Shown: positions 18,079 to 26,770, counted from the stretch's first letter. The stretch is DNA of 64,000 bases from Olsenella sp. An285 (GCF_002159625.1 NZ_NFIZ01000003.1:154877-218876); one strand, 5' to 3'. The notes: generated by a model from the letters alone, not told the origin. Numbers and translations are program-made.

Positions 18079-18453
18079 CTACTCCTTGACCTCGCGGAGA
18101 AGGTCGGCGGGGTCGACGCCGTAGAGGCGCGCGACCTTGATGAGGTTGCTCGTGCTGGGCTCCGCGGCGCCGGATTCCCACTTCGACACCGCCTGCCTGC
18201 TCACACCGATCTTCTCGGCCACGAGCTCCTGCGTCATCTTGCAGCGCTCGCGGTGGGACCGCAGCACCTCGCCGAGCGAGCGACGCACGGCCACGCGCTC
18301 GGGGTCCTTGCGCTCGCGCTCCTGGCGGAGGAACCAGCGGATGGCAAGGATTGCCAGCACCACGAGCAGAATCCACGGAAGAGCCCTTATCAGCAGGAAG
18401 ATGAGGAAAAAGACAAGCTCCAACGGTCCCAGACCAATGATTCTGCCGTTCAT
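18079..18453 (-). CDS. Membrane-anchored XRE-family HTH protein
   Basis: 124 aa. A hydrophobic segment spans residues ~11-42, followed by a basic RQERERKDPERVAVRR stretch, then a C-terminal helix-turn-helix (MTQELVAEKIGVSRQAVSKWESG). The DNA-binding domain should face the cytoplasm. Placement of the HTH after the membrane helix is the reverse of the more common order. Start ATG has GGAGAGGAGCACCC upstream. Target genes are unknown. Confidence 0.8.
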   Translation of the reverse strand: MNGRIIGLGPLELVFFLIFLLIRALPWILLVVLAILAIRWFLRQERERKDPERVAVRRSLGEVLRSHRERCKMTQELVAEKIGVSRQAVSKWESGAAEPSTSNLIKVARLYGVDPADLLREVKE

Positions 18454-18585
18454 GGGTGCTCCTCTCCGCGTGGCTCTGACTCAACCATAGCAATCTGGTC
18501 CGGTTGACAACAGCACCTATCGCGCAACTTTGGGTTGCGCCTGGTTGCGCGGTAAGTTTTGTGGTGCATCGACGGTCTCGGGTCC

Positions 18586-19245
18586 CTATGGCGTGCTCAG
18601 GGTCCCCGCGCGCAAGCTTCCCGCAAATGTCGGGACGGCGAGAAGGACGGACAGCTCGCGGGCGGTTTCCGGGCAGGCGTCCGCCTGGTTGACGAGCGCC
18701 ACGTCCGCGAGCGCCTCCGCGTTGGCGGCGCGGGCGACGAGCTCGGGAGTCGCGTTATCTTCCGGTGCGCATCCGGCGAGCTTGCAGAAGATCTCCGGGC
18801 GGTGCACGACGTCGCGCACGGGGCGCCCGAGCCCGCTCGCGCCCAGCACGAGGACGGTACGCGCGGAGCACGCGGGGATGACGGGCTCCCAGGCGGCGTG
18901 CGCCTTGAGGGGGAGGCGGTGCGCGCCGTCCGCCTCCACGAGCACGTGGTCCGCCAGCGCCGCCAGCGCGTCGATGCCCAGCGAGGGGGCCGCGAGCTTG
19001 CCGTTCTTCTCGCCCTGCGCACCCACGCAGACGACGCGCGACCCCGCGAGCGCCGCGCGCACGTCGTCGGCGTCGGCCGAGGTCACGAGCGGCACGCCCC
19101 CGAACGGCATGATGTGCGTCGTGGTGGTGAGCACCACGGTGCCCGGCAGCTCGCGGGCCAATGCGGCCAGCAGCGAGGTCTTGCCGCCGCTGCCGATGAC
19201 CGACGTCACGCCCGGGCCCACGCCCAGCGCCTCTACGAGACCCAT
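18586..19245 (-). CDS. yqeC: Selenium cofactor biosynthesis protein YqeC
   Basis: 219 aa. Walker-A-like VIGSGGKTSLL at about residues 15-25, then TTTTHI and a VLVEADGAH segment (the YqeC signature), with LKAHAAWEPVIP. YqeC belongs to the maturation set of selenium-dependent molybdenum hydroxylases; its exact reaction is not known. Start at 19245 is supported by GGGGAGGTGCGGC. It is divergent from the yjiM-like gene, and the shared gap contains a possible ModE-like box. A GGCGAGAAGAAC motif encodes GEKNGK in the middle of the chain, on the coding strand. Confidence 0.88.
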   Translation of the reverse strand: MGLVEALGVGPGVTSVIGSGGKTSLLAALARELPGTVVLTTTTHIMPFGGVPLVTSADADDVRAALAGSRVVCVGAQGEKNGKLAAPSLGIDALAALADHVLVEADGAHRLPLKAHAAWEPVIPACSARTVLVLGASGLGRPVRDVVHRPEIFCKLAGCAPEDNATPELVARAANAEALADVALVNQADACPETARELSVLLAVPTFAGSLRAGTLSTP

Positions 19246-19293
19246 GCCGCACCTCCCCGATGGTTTTCCTCGACGCAATACTACCGTTCGTCG

Positions 19294-19319
19294 CATTGTA
19301 GTTTCCAAACTATAACGCT
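19294..19319. promoter_or_regulatory. Possible degenerate ModE-like operator
   Basis: Read on the minus strand the site is AGCGTTATAGTTTGGAAACT plus ACAATG. Its left half (AGCGTTATA) and TTT-x-GAAA centre match the near-perfect palindrome at 23922-23949. A TAGTTTCCAAACTA inverted repeat (19299-19312) is embedded. It lies between divergent yqeC and the yjiM-like gene. The ModE link is inference. Confidence 0.4.
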
Positions 19320-19376
19320 CCATTACTCTTTGTTTGGACACCAGAAACAATGTCGACCACGTCGCCAGGAGGGCCC

Positions 19377-20540
19377 ATGACCGACGCCGCCACCATCGAG
19401 CTGCCGCGCACCTTCGAGGAGTTCAACGAGCAGAGGCGCCAGAGCTTCCTCAAGGTGAAGGACTTCAAGCAGTCGGGCGGCCGCCTGGTGGGGTACCTCT
19501 GCAGCTACACGCCGCTCGAGGTCATCGACGCGGCCGGCGCCTCGGGCGTGGGGCTCTGCGGCACCTCGGACGAGGTCATCCCCGCGGCCGAGGAGGTCCT
19601 GCCGGCCAACCTCTGCCCGCTGATCAAGTCCACCTACGGCTTCGCGTACTCGCAGAAGTGCCCGTTCACGCACTTCTCCGACCTCATCGTGGGCGAGACC
19701 ACGTGCGACGGCAAGAAGAAGATGTACGAGCTGCTGAACGAGCTCAAGCCCACCTACGTGCTGCACCTCCCGCAGAGCCGCTCGCGCGAGCACGAGCGCG
19801 AGGGCTGGTACCAGGAGGTCGTTGGGCTCAAGGAGGCCCTCGAGCAGCTCTACGGCATCCAGATCACCGACGACTCCCTGCGCGAGGCCGCGCGCCTGCG
19901 CAACCGCCTGCGCCGCGCGATCCTGGCCCTCTACGACCTGCAGCGGCTTGACCCGCCCGCGATGAGCGGCGTGGAGCTCATGAGCACGATGTTCGCCGGG
20001 ACGTTCAACTTCGACGTGCGGCCGTACGTGGAGAGCCTCGAGCGCCTGTGCGAGCAGCGCCGCGCGGAGGCGGAGGCGGGGCGGAGCTCGGTTGACCCGT
20101 CCGCCAAGCGCATCCTCATCACCGGCTGCCCCGTGGGCGGCGTCATCAACAAGGTGGGCGCCACCATAGAGCGCAACGGCGGCGTGGTGGTCTGCGAGGA
20201 CGACTGCTCCGGCGAGCGCACCAACCGCTTCATGGTGGACGAGGACGCTCCGGACATCCTGCGCGCCATCGCCGAGCGCTACCTCCAGATCAACTGCTCG
20301 GTCATGACGCCCAACGACGACCGCTTTGCCGCGACGCTGGAGATGGCAGAGAAGTACCGGGTGGACGGCGTGATCGAGTGCGTGCTCACGGCGTGCCATA
20401 CCTTCAACGTGGAGTCCGCGCGGGTCGAGCGCGCCGTGGAGGGCGCGGGCATCCCGTACATGAAGGTCGAGACCGACTACTCCGCCGGCGACGTGGGCCA
20501 GCTGGAGACGCGCATCGCGGCGTTCATCGAGACGCTGTAG
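19377..20540 (+). CDS. YjiM-like double-cubane cluster protein (2-hydroxyacyl-CoA dehydratase family)
   Basis: 387 aa. HgdB/HgdC-superfamily fold with cysteines placed as cluster ligands: ANLCPLIKSTYG, GETTCDGKKKMYE and ECVLTACHTFN. Members paired with a small activase form the double-cubane [8Fe-9S] reductase group; they use ATP to deliver low-potential electrons. The ATG at 19377 is favoured by CAGGAGGGCCC over the one at 19350. The stop overlaps the next gene by one base (TAGTG), so the two are coupled. Genomic association with YedF and DUF3343 points to selenium handling; its substrate is unknown. Confidence 0.85.
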   Translation: MTDAATIELPRTFEEFNEQRRQSFLKVKDFKQSGGRLVGYLCSYTPLEVIDAAGASGVGLCGTSDEVIPAAEEVLPANLCPLIKSTYGFAYSQKCPFTHFSDLIVGETTCDGKKKMYELLNELKPTYVLHLPQSRSREHEREGWYQEVVGLKEALEQLYGIQITDDSLREAARLRNRLRRAILALYDLQRLDPPAMSGVELMSTMFAGTFNFDVRPYVESLERLCEQRRAEAEAGRSSVDPSAKRILITGCPVGGVINKVGATIERNGGVVVCEDDCSGERTNRFMVDEDAPDILRAIAERYLQINCSVMTPNDDRFAATLEMAEKYRVDGVIECVLTACHTFNVESARVERAVEGAGIPYMKVETDYSAGDVGQLETRIAAFIETL

Positions 20541-21352
20541 TGAGTGCCGTGGCTGGCGAGAGGGACGCGCCGTCCGGGCGCTTGGGCATAGGCGTGGACA
20601 TCGGCTCCACGGCCACGAAGGTGGCCGTGGTGGACGCCGACGGCAACCTCGTGCGCACGGACCTCATGCCCACGGGCTTCTCGAGCGTGGACGCCGCCGA
20701 GCGCGCCCGCGCCACCCTCGAGGCGTGGAAAGGGGACAGGCACTTTTGCACGCCTGACGCGCGCGTGGTGGCAACGGGGTACGGACGCGTGGCCGTGCCG
20801 TACGCGGACAAGGTGGTGACGGAGATCACGTGCCACGGGCGCGGGGCCGCGCGGCTCTTTGGCCCGGAGGGCACCGTGGTCGACGTGGGTGGCCAGGACA
20901 CCAAGGTCATCCGCCTGAGGGGCGGTCGCGTGACCAAGTTCGTGATGAACGACAAGTGCGCGGCGGGCACGGGGCGCTTTCTGGAGATCATGGCTGACCG
21001 GCTGGGCGTGAGCCACGACGAGCTGGCCGCGCTGGCGCGCGCCGGGGAGCCCACGCAGATCACCAGCATGTGCACGGTCTTCGCGGAGAGCGAGGTCATC
21101 AGCCTCGTGGGTCGCGGCGAGCCGCGCGAGAACATCGCCCGCGGCGTGATCGAGAGCGTGGTGGGGCGCGTGGCCACGCTCGTGGGATCCTCAGGTGGTG
21201 CGGCGCCGTACTATCTCACGGGCGGCCTCTGCGACAACGGCTACGTGGTGGAGCGTCTGGGAGAGCGGCTCGGCGCGCGCGTGTCCACGTGCCCAGAGGC
21301 GCGCTACGCGGGCGCCCTCGGCGCGGCGCTCGTGGCGCTGGAGCTTGGGTAG
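20540..21352 (+). CDS. YjiL-like acyl-CoA dehydratase activase (BadF/BadG ATPase)
   Basis: 270 aa. ASKHA ATPase fold: GVDIGSTATKVAVVD (phosphate 1), VVDVGGQDTKVI (phosphate 2) and the cluster ligands in NDKCAAGTGRF and ITSMCTVFAESEVISL that hold one [4Fe-4S] between the subunits. It should be the ATP-driven reductase of the preceding YjiM-like protein. The GTG start overlaps the upstream stop. An in-frame GGAAAGGGGACAGGCACTTT stretch near 20730 encodes WKGDRHF and resembles a decayed half of the GGGACAGTCCC repeat. Confidence 0.88.
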   Translation: MSAVAGERDAPSGRLGIGVDIGSTATKVAVVDADGNLVRTDLMPTGFSSVDAAERARATLEAWKGDRHFCTPDARVVATGYGRVAVPYADKVVTEITCHGRGAARLFGPEGTVVDVGGQDTKVIRLRGGRVTKFVMNDKCAAGTGRFLEIMADRLGVSHDELAALARAGEPTQITSMCTVFAESEVISLVGRGEPRENIARGVIESVVGRVATLVGSSGGAAPYYLTGGLCDNGYVVERLGERLGARVSTCPEARYAGALGAALVALELG

Positions 21353-21424
21353 GCTGTACGAGACGCGGCCGGGCGTTCTTCTCGCCCGACGCTGGAGGGC
21401 CCGCAGGGGCCGGGAGGAGAGAAC

Positions 21425-22075
21425 ATGGCAGAGACGATGCTCACGATAGACGCGCGGGGCGAGGCGTGCCCCATCCCCGTGGTGCGTACGCTCAAGGCGC
21501 TCGCGGCGCTTGCGGGCCCGGGCAGCGTCGAGACGCTCGTGGACAACCAGATCGCGGTGCAGAACCTCACCCGCATGGGGGAGGGCAAGGGCTGCGCGGT
21601 GACGAGCGAGCGCCTAGGCGAGAAGGAGTGGCGCGTGACCGTGACGGCCTCGGCGGCGCTGGCGGTCAGCGAAGCGGAAGCGGAGTCGGCGACGTGCGAG
21701 GTTCCGGCGCCGGGCGTCGTTCCGGCCGCGCCCGCGCCGAGGAACGTGGTGGTGGCCATCACGTCCGAGTGCATGGGCACCGGCGACGACGTCCTGGGGC
21801 GCAAGCTCATGGGAAGCTTCGTGTACTCCCTCACGCAGCTCGAGGAGCTGCCAGCGTGCGTGCTGCTCTACAACGGCGGCGCGCACCTCAGCTGCGAGGG
21901 GTCGGCGGCGCTCGAGGACCTGCGGGGACTGGCGGCCTCTGGCGTGGAGGTGCTCACGTGCGGCACCTGCCTCGACCACTACGGCATCGCGGACACGCTG
22001 GCCGTGGGCGAGGTCACCAACATGTACGTGATCGCGCAGCGGCTCACGGGCGCGAGCCTCGTGGTGAGGCCGTAG
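21425..22075 (+). CDS. yedF: Sulfurtransferase-like selenium metabolism protein YedF
   Basis: 216 aa in two domains. The N-terminal TusA-like domain carries IDARGEACPIPVVRT with the CPxP cysteine at about residue 15; the C-terminal DsrE-like domain has NVVVAITSECMGTGDDVLGRKLMGSF and LTCGTCLDHYG. YedF with DUF3343 and YedE is a conserved selenium gene set in bacteria that use selenocysteine or Se-labile hydroxylases. The preceding gap contains a GTTCTTCTCGCC motif at 21375 inside a small GGGCG/CGCCC hairpin. Confidence 0.9.
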   Translation: MAETMLTIDARGEACPIPVVRTLKALAALAGPGSVETLVDNQIAVQNLTRMGEGKGCAVTSERLGEKEWRVTVTASAALAVSEAEAESATCEVPAPGVVPAAPAPRNVVVAITSECMGTGDDVLGRKLMGSFVYSLTQLEELPACVLLYNGGAHLSCEGSAALEDLRGLAASGVEVLTCGTCLDHYGIADTLAVGEVTNMYVIAQRLTGASLVVRP

Positions 22076-22089
22076 GGCCGGCGGGAGCG

Positions 22090-22341
22090 ATGGCGCGCGT
22101 GCGGGTGCCGTCCCTGGTGGTGACGTTTCCCACCACGGCGGCGGCGATGTCATGCGAGGAGTGCTGCGAGCGGCGGGGTCTTCCCGGCCGGATGATTCCG
22201 GTGCCCGGGGAGGTCGCGGCCGGCTGCGGCCTGGCGTGGAAGGCCACCCCGGGGGACCGCGAGGTGCTCGCCGCGGCGCTTGCCGCCGACGGCGTCCCCG
22301 TGGAGGGCATGACCGTGATCGAGCTGCTCGAGTTCTGTTAG
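22090..22341 (+). CDS. DUF3343 putative Se/S carrier
   Basis: 83 aa. Small protein with VVTFPTTAAAMSCEECC near the start, IPVPGEVAAGCGLAWK in the middle and a terminal ELLEFC. The CGLAW-type motif and length match DUF3343, which occurs beside yedF and is proposed to carry selenium or sulfur on a cysteine. It begins 15 bases after yedF and precedes a cysteine desulfurase, so a relay from desulfurase to YedF/DUF3343 is plausible (inference). Confidence 0.82.
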   Translation: MARVRVPSLVVTFPTTAAAMSCEECCERRGLPGRMIPVPGEVAAGCGLAWKATPGDREVLAAALAADGVPVEGMTVIELLEFC

Positions 22342-22406
22342 TTGGGGACAGTCCCCAATTTACAGAAATCTTTTATGCGAATTGGGGACTGTCCCCAATT
22401 TACAGA
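22341..22406. repeat. REPIN-like pair between DUF3343 gene and desulfurase
   Basis: TTGGGGACAGTCCCCAA at 22342-22358 and TTGGGGACTGTCCCCAA at 22382-22398, each followed by TTTACAGA. The spacer is the AT-rich TCTTTTATGCG type. The pair begins at the last base of the DUF3343 stop codon. Confidence 0.88.
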
Positions 22407-22428
22407 CGGCGAGAAGGGCGTGGGGCCG

Positions 22429-23577
22429 ATGATCTACCTGGACAACGCGGCGACGACGATGAGCAAGCCGTGCGAGGTCGTGGACGCGGTGACGGCCGCG
22501 ATGTGCTCGCTCGGCAACGCGGGGCGCGGGGCGTCCGCCGGCGCGCTCGACGCGAGCCGCGTGGCGCTGCGCTGCCGCGAGGCGGTGGCCCGTCTCCTGG
22601 GATGCCCGTGCGCCGACCACGTGTGCTTCTCCGCCAACTCAACTGCCGCGCTCAACGCGGCGCTCTTTGGCCTGGTGGGGCCGGGCGACCGCGTGGTCAC
22701 GACGGTGCTGGAGCACAACTCCGTGCTGCGCCCGCTCGCGCGCCTGGCGGACGAGCGCGGCGCCCAGGTGGCCTACGTAGGCTGCGACGCGCACGGGCTC
22801 CTGGACATGGCGGAGCTCGAGCGCCTGGTCACGCCCGCCACGCGTCTCGTGGCGGTGACGCACGGCTCCAACGTGACGGGCAACCTCGTGGACGTGGCGC
22901 GGGTCGCGCGGGTCGCGCACGCTGCGGGGGCGCTCGTGGTGGTGGACGCGTCGCAGACGGCAGGCTCCGTGCCCGTGGACATGGCCGCCATGGGGCTCGA
23001 CGTGGTCTGCTTCACCGGGCACAAGGGCCTCATGGGACCGCAGGGCACGGGGGGCATGGCGATCGCTGAGGGCGTGGACGTGCGGCCCTGGGCGGAGGGA
23101 GGCTCGGGCGTTCACTCGTTCCAGCGACGCCAACCCCTGGAGTGGCCTACGCGGATGGAGGCGGGGACGCTCAACTGCCACGGCCTCGCGGGTCTTCTCG
23201 CAGGAGTCGGGTACATCGAGAAGAACGGGGGGCCCGCCGCTGTGGGCGCGCGCGAGCACGAGCTCGCGCGGCGGCTCTACGAGGGCGTGCGCGACGTGCC
23301 GGGCGTCACCGTGTACGGCGCCTGGGAGGTGGACCCCGAGCTCTGTGGCAGCATCGTGGCCCTCAACGTGGACGGGCTCGACTCCGCCGAGGTAGCGGAC
23401 GCGCTCACTACGGGCTGGGGCGTCGCCTGCCGCGCCGGCGCCCACTGCGCGCCGCTCATGCATCGGGCCCTGGGGACGGAGCGACGCGGAATCGTGCGTC
23501 TGAGCTGCGGCTGGTTCAACACCGAGGAGGAGGTCGACACGGTCGTGGGGGCGGTGCGGGAGATTGCCGCAGGGTGA
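22429..23577 (+). CDS. Cysteine desulfurase-like aminotransferase (EF2568 type)
   Basis: 382 aa class V aminotransferase. YLDNAATT at the N-terminus, VLEHNSVLRP, DASQTAGSVPVD, and the PLP lysine in CFTGHKGLMGPQG (near residue 198); the mobile cysteine is in CRAGAHCAPL. This sub-group sits next to selenium-dependent molybdenum hydroxylase genes and probably supplies S or Se from cysteine or selenocysteine. The start ATG is weakly supported by GGGGCCG; the block before it carries GGCGAGAAGGGCG. Confidence 0.88.
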   Translation: MIYLDNAATTMSKPCEVVDAVTAAMCSLGNAGRGASAGALDASRVALRCREAVARLLGCPCADHVCFSANSTAALNAALFGLVGPGDRVVTTVLEHNSVLRPLARLADERGAQVAYVGCDAHGLLDMAELERLVTPATRLVAVTHGSNVTGNLVDVARVARVAHAAGALVVVDASQTAGSVPVDMAAMGLDVVCFTGHKGLMGPQGTGGMAIAEGVDVRPWAEGGSGVHSFQRRQPLEWPTRMEAGTLNCHGLAGLLAGVGYIEKNGGPAAVGAREHELARRLYEGVRDVPGVTVYGAWEVDPELCGSIVALNVDGLDSAEVADALTTGWGVACRAGAHCAPLMHRALGTERRGIVRLSCGWFNTEEEVDTVVGAVREIAAG

Positions 23578-23643
23578 GGGGGCTTCCCGGGCGGTATCGC
23601 GCCCGGGTGAGGACCGCAACTTGAGTGCCCGCGCTCCTGTCCC

Positions 23644-23780
23644 GAGGGTATGCGCACTGCCTCTGAGGGTATGCGCACATTCTAGCGGCTGGTTCTTATC
23701 GTCGAGTCTTTGACCTGCGAATTTGTAACCATCTTAAGCGGCGAGGTGTACATACCCGGTATGCGCAGTGTACATACCCC
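23644..23780. repeat. ~140-bp GGTATG element, copy 3 (inverted)
   Basis: Reverse-complement copy of the elements at 17886 and 37361. Left end GAGGGTATGCGCAC occurs twice (23644 and 23665); right end is GTACATACCCGGTATGCGCAGTGTACATACCC. The central GACCTGCGAATTTGTAACC corresponds to GGTCCTTATCGCAAA...CGCAGGTC of copy 1. The GGCGAGAAGRAC motif is decayed here. It occupies much of the 383-base gap before the YqeB-XdhC gene. Confidence 0.8.
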
Positions 23781-23886
23781 AACGAAGCGGCTCCCGGACC
23801 GCTGTCCGCGTCGCGCGAATCGAACCGTCCGGGGGCGGTTGGGTGCCGCCGACGGTGCCGCTCGTCAGAGCAGACTTTTTGTAAGC

Positions 23887-23949
23887 TATACTCACTCAAT
23901 GGAATCAGATGGTACGGGCATAGCGTTATATTTTTGAAAATATAACGCT
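23887..23949 (+). promoter_or_regulatory. Promoter with ModE-like palindromic operator
   Basis: A TATACT -10-like hexamer (23887-23892) is followed by a 28-base palindrome at 23922-23949: AGCGTTATATTTT, then TG, then AAAATATAACGCT, with 13-bp perfect arms. The CGTTATAT...ATATAACG halves closely resemble the E. coli ModE box. The operator ends 12 bases before the YqeB-XdhC start and would block transcription into the molybdate transport and cofactor operon when occupied. The likely regulator is the ModE-HTH fusion at 14906 (inference). Confidence 0.65.
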
Positions 23950-23960
23950 GACGAGGGGGA

Positions 23961-25796
23961 ATGCGGACAATGCTGGTCGTGATTCGCGGTGCGGGGGACA
24001 TCGCCTCGGGCATCGCGCTGCGCCTCTTCCGTGCGGGCATGCAGGTGGTGATGTGCGATCTCGCGGTTCCCACCTCCATCCGACGCACGGTGTGCTTCTC
24101 GGAGGCAATACGTCTGGGAGAGGTGTGCGTGGAGGACGTGCGCGGCGTGCTGTGCGAGAGCGCGGAGTCCGCGCGCGGGGTGGTCAGCGCCGGCAACGTG
24201 GCGGTTCTGGTGGACCCGGCCGCCAGTTGCGTGGAAGAGCTTCGCCCGGACGCCCTCGTGGACGCGATTCTGGCCAAGCGCAACCTCGGGACCACGCGCG
24301 ACATGGCGCCCGTGGTGGTGGGCGTGGGCCCGGGCTTCACCGCCCAGGTGGACTGCGACGCCGCTGTGGAGACCATGCGCGGCCACTACCTGGGGCGCGT
24401 CTACTACGAGGGCTCGCCGATCCCCAATACGGCCGTGCCCGGTCTCATTGGGGGCTACGCGGGCGAGCGCGTGATGCGCGCGCCGGCTGACGGCGTCTTC
24501 GAGCCCTGCGTGGAGATAGGCGCGCAGGTCAAGGCCGGTGACGTCTGCGCCACCGTGGACGGTGAGCCCATGTGCGCCACCATCGACGGCGTGGTGCGCG
24601 GGCTTCTCCAGGCGGGCGTGCCCGTGCGAAGGGGCATGAAGTCCGGGGACGTGGACCCGCGCTGCCGCTCGGAGTACATCCGCAGCTCTTCCGACAAGGC
24701 GCTGGCCGTGGGCGGCAGCGTGCTTGAGGCGATCCTCTCTCTGTCCGGAGTGCTGTGCGGGCCGGGGGGCATGCGGGAGAACGACGCCTCTACCGAGAAG
24801 AACGTCGCGCTCGCGCACGTCAGCGGGTCAAACTTCTCCGACTTCTCTCTTGTCGACGCGATCTTCGACGAGCTCGCCGCCGCCAGGGCCGTGGGGCTTG
24901 CGAGTCTGCTCGCCACGCGCGGCTCGATGCCGCGACACGAGGGCGCGCGCCTTGCCGTGACGGCGGACGGGCGCCTGCTCGGGACCGTCGGCGGGGGCGC
25001 GATGGAGCAGATCGCGATCGAGCGAGCACGGGCGGCGCGCGACGGGGCGGCCTCGAGCCTCGAGTGGGTGACGAGCAGCCGGAGCGACATGGCCTGCGGC
25101 GGGGACGCCCTGCTCGCCGTGCGCACGCTCGCGCCTGACGACCTGCCCGTTCTTCTCGCCCTGAAGCAGGTTCTGGAAGGCGGCGGGACCGCAGCGCTCA
25201 GGGAGGACTGGTCCGACCCCTCCGCTCCCGTCATGACCATGGCGGAAGATACGTGTCCGTCCAGCGTACGCTGGGACGAAGCTTCCGGCATCTACCGCGA
25301 GAGCATCGTGTCACCAAGCCGGCTCCACGTCTTCGGCGCCGGGCACGTGGGCGCGGCCCTCGTGGGGATGTCCGCCGCCGCGGGCTTTGCGTGCCACGTC
25401 TACGACGACCGCCCGGAGCTCGCCACGCCGGAGCGCCTCCCGCAGGCAGCATCTGTGACCCGCGGGTCGTTCGACGGGCTGGCCGCTGCCGCGTCCATCG
25501 GACCGCGTGACTTCGTCGTCGTGCTCACGCACGGGCATGTCCACGACGAGACCGTTCTTCTCGCCGTTCTTACGCGCAACGTTCAGCCTGCTTACGTAGG
25601 CTGCATCGGGAGTCGCCGCAAGTCCGCCCTCGCGCGCGAGCACCTCGTTGCCGCGGGCGTGTCGCAGGAGCGCGTCGACGCCGTGGCCATGCCCATAGGC
25701 GAGGCCATCGGCGCCGTCACGCCGGCGGAGATCGCCGTGTCGATTCTTGCCCAGCTGGTCAGTCGCCGTGCGCAGCTGCGCGCGGCCAGGGGATAG
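23961..25796 (+). CDS. Fusion of YqeB (SDMH maturation) and XdhC
   Basis: 611 aa. Residues 1-~265 are YqeB/EF2563-like: IRGAGDIASGIALRL, CFSEAIRLGE, TRDMAPVVVGVGPGF and EGSPIPNTAVPG. After a linker comes XdhC: SLLATRGSMPRHEGARL, GGGAMEQ, SSRSDMACGG, then a Rossmann part with VFGAGHVGAALVG, YDDRPELAT and CIGSRRKSALAREHL. XdhC inserts molybdenum cofactor (and its sulfido group) into hydroxylases; YqeB belongs to the selenium version. The linker contains STEKNV encoded by a CGAGAAGAACG motif, just where the two ancestral genes join. GAGGGGGA precedes the ATG. Confidence 0.9.
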   Translation: MRTMLVVIRGAGDIASGIALRLFRAGMQVVMCDLAVPTSIRRTVCFSEAIRLGEVCVEDVRGVLCESAESARGVVSAGNVAVLVDPAASCVEELRPDALVDAILAKRNLGTTRDMAPVVVGVGPGFTAQVDCDAAVETMRGHYLGRVYYEGSPIPNTAVPGLIGGYAGERVMRAPADGVFEPCVEIGAQVKAGDVCATVDGEPMCATIDGVVRGLLQAGVPVRRGMKSGDVDPRCRSEYIRSSSDKALAVGGSVLEAILSLSGVLCGPGGMRENDASTEKNVALAHVSGSNFSDFSLVDAIFDELAAARAVGLASLLATRGSMPRHEGARLAVTADGRLLGTVGGGAMEQIAIERARAARDGAASSLEWVTSSRSDMACGGDALLAVRTLAPDDLPVLLALKQVLEGGGTAALREDWSDPSAPVMTMAEDTCPSSVRWDEASGIYRESIVSPSRLHVFGAGHVGAALVGMSAAAGFACHVYDDRPELATPERLPQAASVTRGSFDGLAAAASIGPRDFVVVLTHGHVHDETVLLAVLTRNVQPAYVGCIGSRRKSALAREHLVAAGVSQERVDAVAMPIGEAIGAVTPAEIAVSILAQLVSRRAQLRAARG

Positions 25797-25806
25797 GGGG
25801 AGCATC

Positions 25807-26685
25807 ATGACGGCAATGACCAGGCGGGGCCTCTTTAGGAGCGCGGCCGGAGCAAGTGCGGTCCTCCTTGCCGCGAGCGTCACCGCGTGCGACGCCGCGG
25901 AGCCCGCCGCGGACTCTACGGAGCCCGGCGCCGCCGCGGAGACGCCCACGATCACCGTCTTTGCCGCGGCCTCCATGGAGGAGAGCCTCACCAAGGCCGG
26001 CGGGCTCTTCACGGACGCCAACCCGCAGTACGAGCTTAGCTTCAACTTTGACTCCTCGGGCACGCTCAAGACGCAGATCGAGGAGGGGGCCGCGTGCGAC
26101 GTCTTCATCTCCGCGGGCCAGCTCCAGATGAACCAGCTCGACGCCGAGGACACCACGGGCGACAACGTGGACAACCTGGACTTCGTTGACTCGGCGAGCC
26201 GCTTTGACATCCTGGAGAACAAGGTGGCGCTGGCGGTGCCGGAGGGAAACCCCAAGGGCATCGAGGGCTTCGACCAGCTGGCCGAGCTCCTGCGCGCGGG
26301 CGACGTCTTCATGGCCATGGGCAACGCGGACGTCCCCGTGGGCCAGTACACCCAGGCCATCCTGGAGTTCTACGGGCTGGACGAGGCCGCGCTCGCGCAG
26401 GCGGGCTGCATCACCTACGGCTCCAATGTGAAGGAGGTCACCTCGCAGGTCTCCGAGGCAACCGTGGACTGCGGCGTGATCTACCAGACGGACGCCTTCT
26501 CCGCCGGACTCACGGTAGTGGACGAGGCCACGGCGGACATGTGCGGCCAGGTGGTCTACCCGGCGGCGGCCCTGCGCGAGGCGCCCAACCCGGACGGCGC
26601 CGCCGCGCTTCTGGAGTTCCTGCGCGGGGAGGAGGCCTCCGCGTGCTTCGAGGAGGTCGGCTTCACCCCGCTGTCCGACGCGTAG
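25807..26685 (+). CDS. modA: Molybdate-binding lipoprotein ModA
   Basis: 292 aa. Signal peptide with TRRGLF (possible twin-arginine) and a lipobox-like LAASVTAC ending in Cys25, so it is probably anchored outside the membrane. Mature part: ITVFAAASMEESL, FDSSGTLKTQIEEGAACDVFISA and GNADVPVGQYT, GVIYQTD, the oxyanion-binding segments of ModA. It delivers molybdate or tungstate to ModB/ModC. It follows the YqeB-XdhC gene after 10 bases. Confidence 0.92.
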   Translation: MTAMTRRGLFRSAAGASAVLLAASVTACDAAEPAADSTEPGAAAETPTITVFAAASMEESLTKAGGLFTDANPQYELSFNFDSSGTLKTQIEEGAACDVFISAGQLQMNQLDAEDTTGDNVDNLDFVDSASRFDILENKVALAVPEGNPKGIEGFDQLAELLRAGDVFMAMGNADVPVGQYTQAILEFYGLDEAALAQAGCITYGSNVKEVTSQVSEATVDCGVIYQTDAFSAGLTVVDEATADMCGQVVYPAAALREAPNPDGAAALLEFLRGEEASACFEEVGFTPLSDA

Positions 26686-26686
26686 T

Positions 26687-26758
26687 CTGCAAATTGGGGA
26701 CAGTCCCCAATTCACATAAAACTTTTCTGCAAATTGGGGACTGTCCCCAATTTGCAGA
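26687..26758. repeat. REPIN-like pair between modA and modB
   Basis: TTGGGGACAGTCCCCAA at 26694-26710 and TTGGGGACTGTCCCCAA at 26734-26750, bounded by TCTGCAAA and TTTGCAGA. It separates modA and modB, which may let the binding protein be made in excess of the permease. Confidence 0.88.
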
Positions 26759-26770
26759 CGGAGAGGGACG

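Noticed and set aside
20728..20752. A repeat insertion in the YjiL-like gene
   Set aside because: GGAAAGGGGACAGGCACTTT resembles half of the GGGACAGTCCC repeat but is not palindromic; it may be an old relic or chance, so it is only noted in the gene entry.
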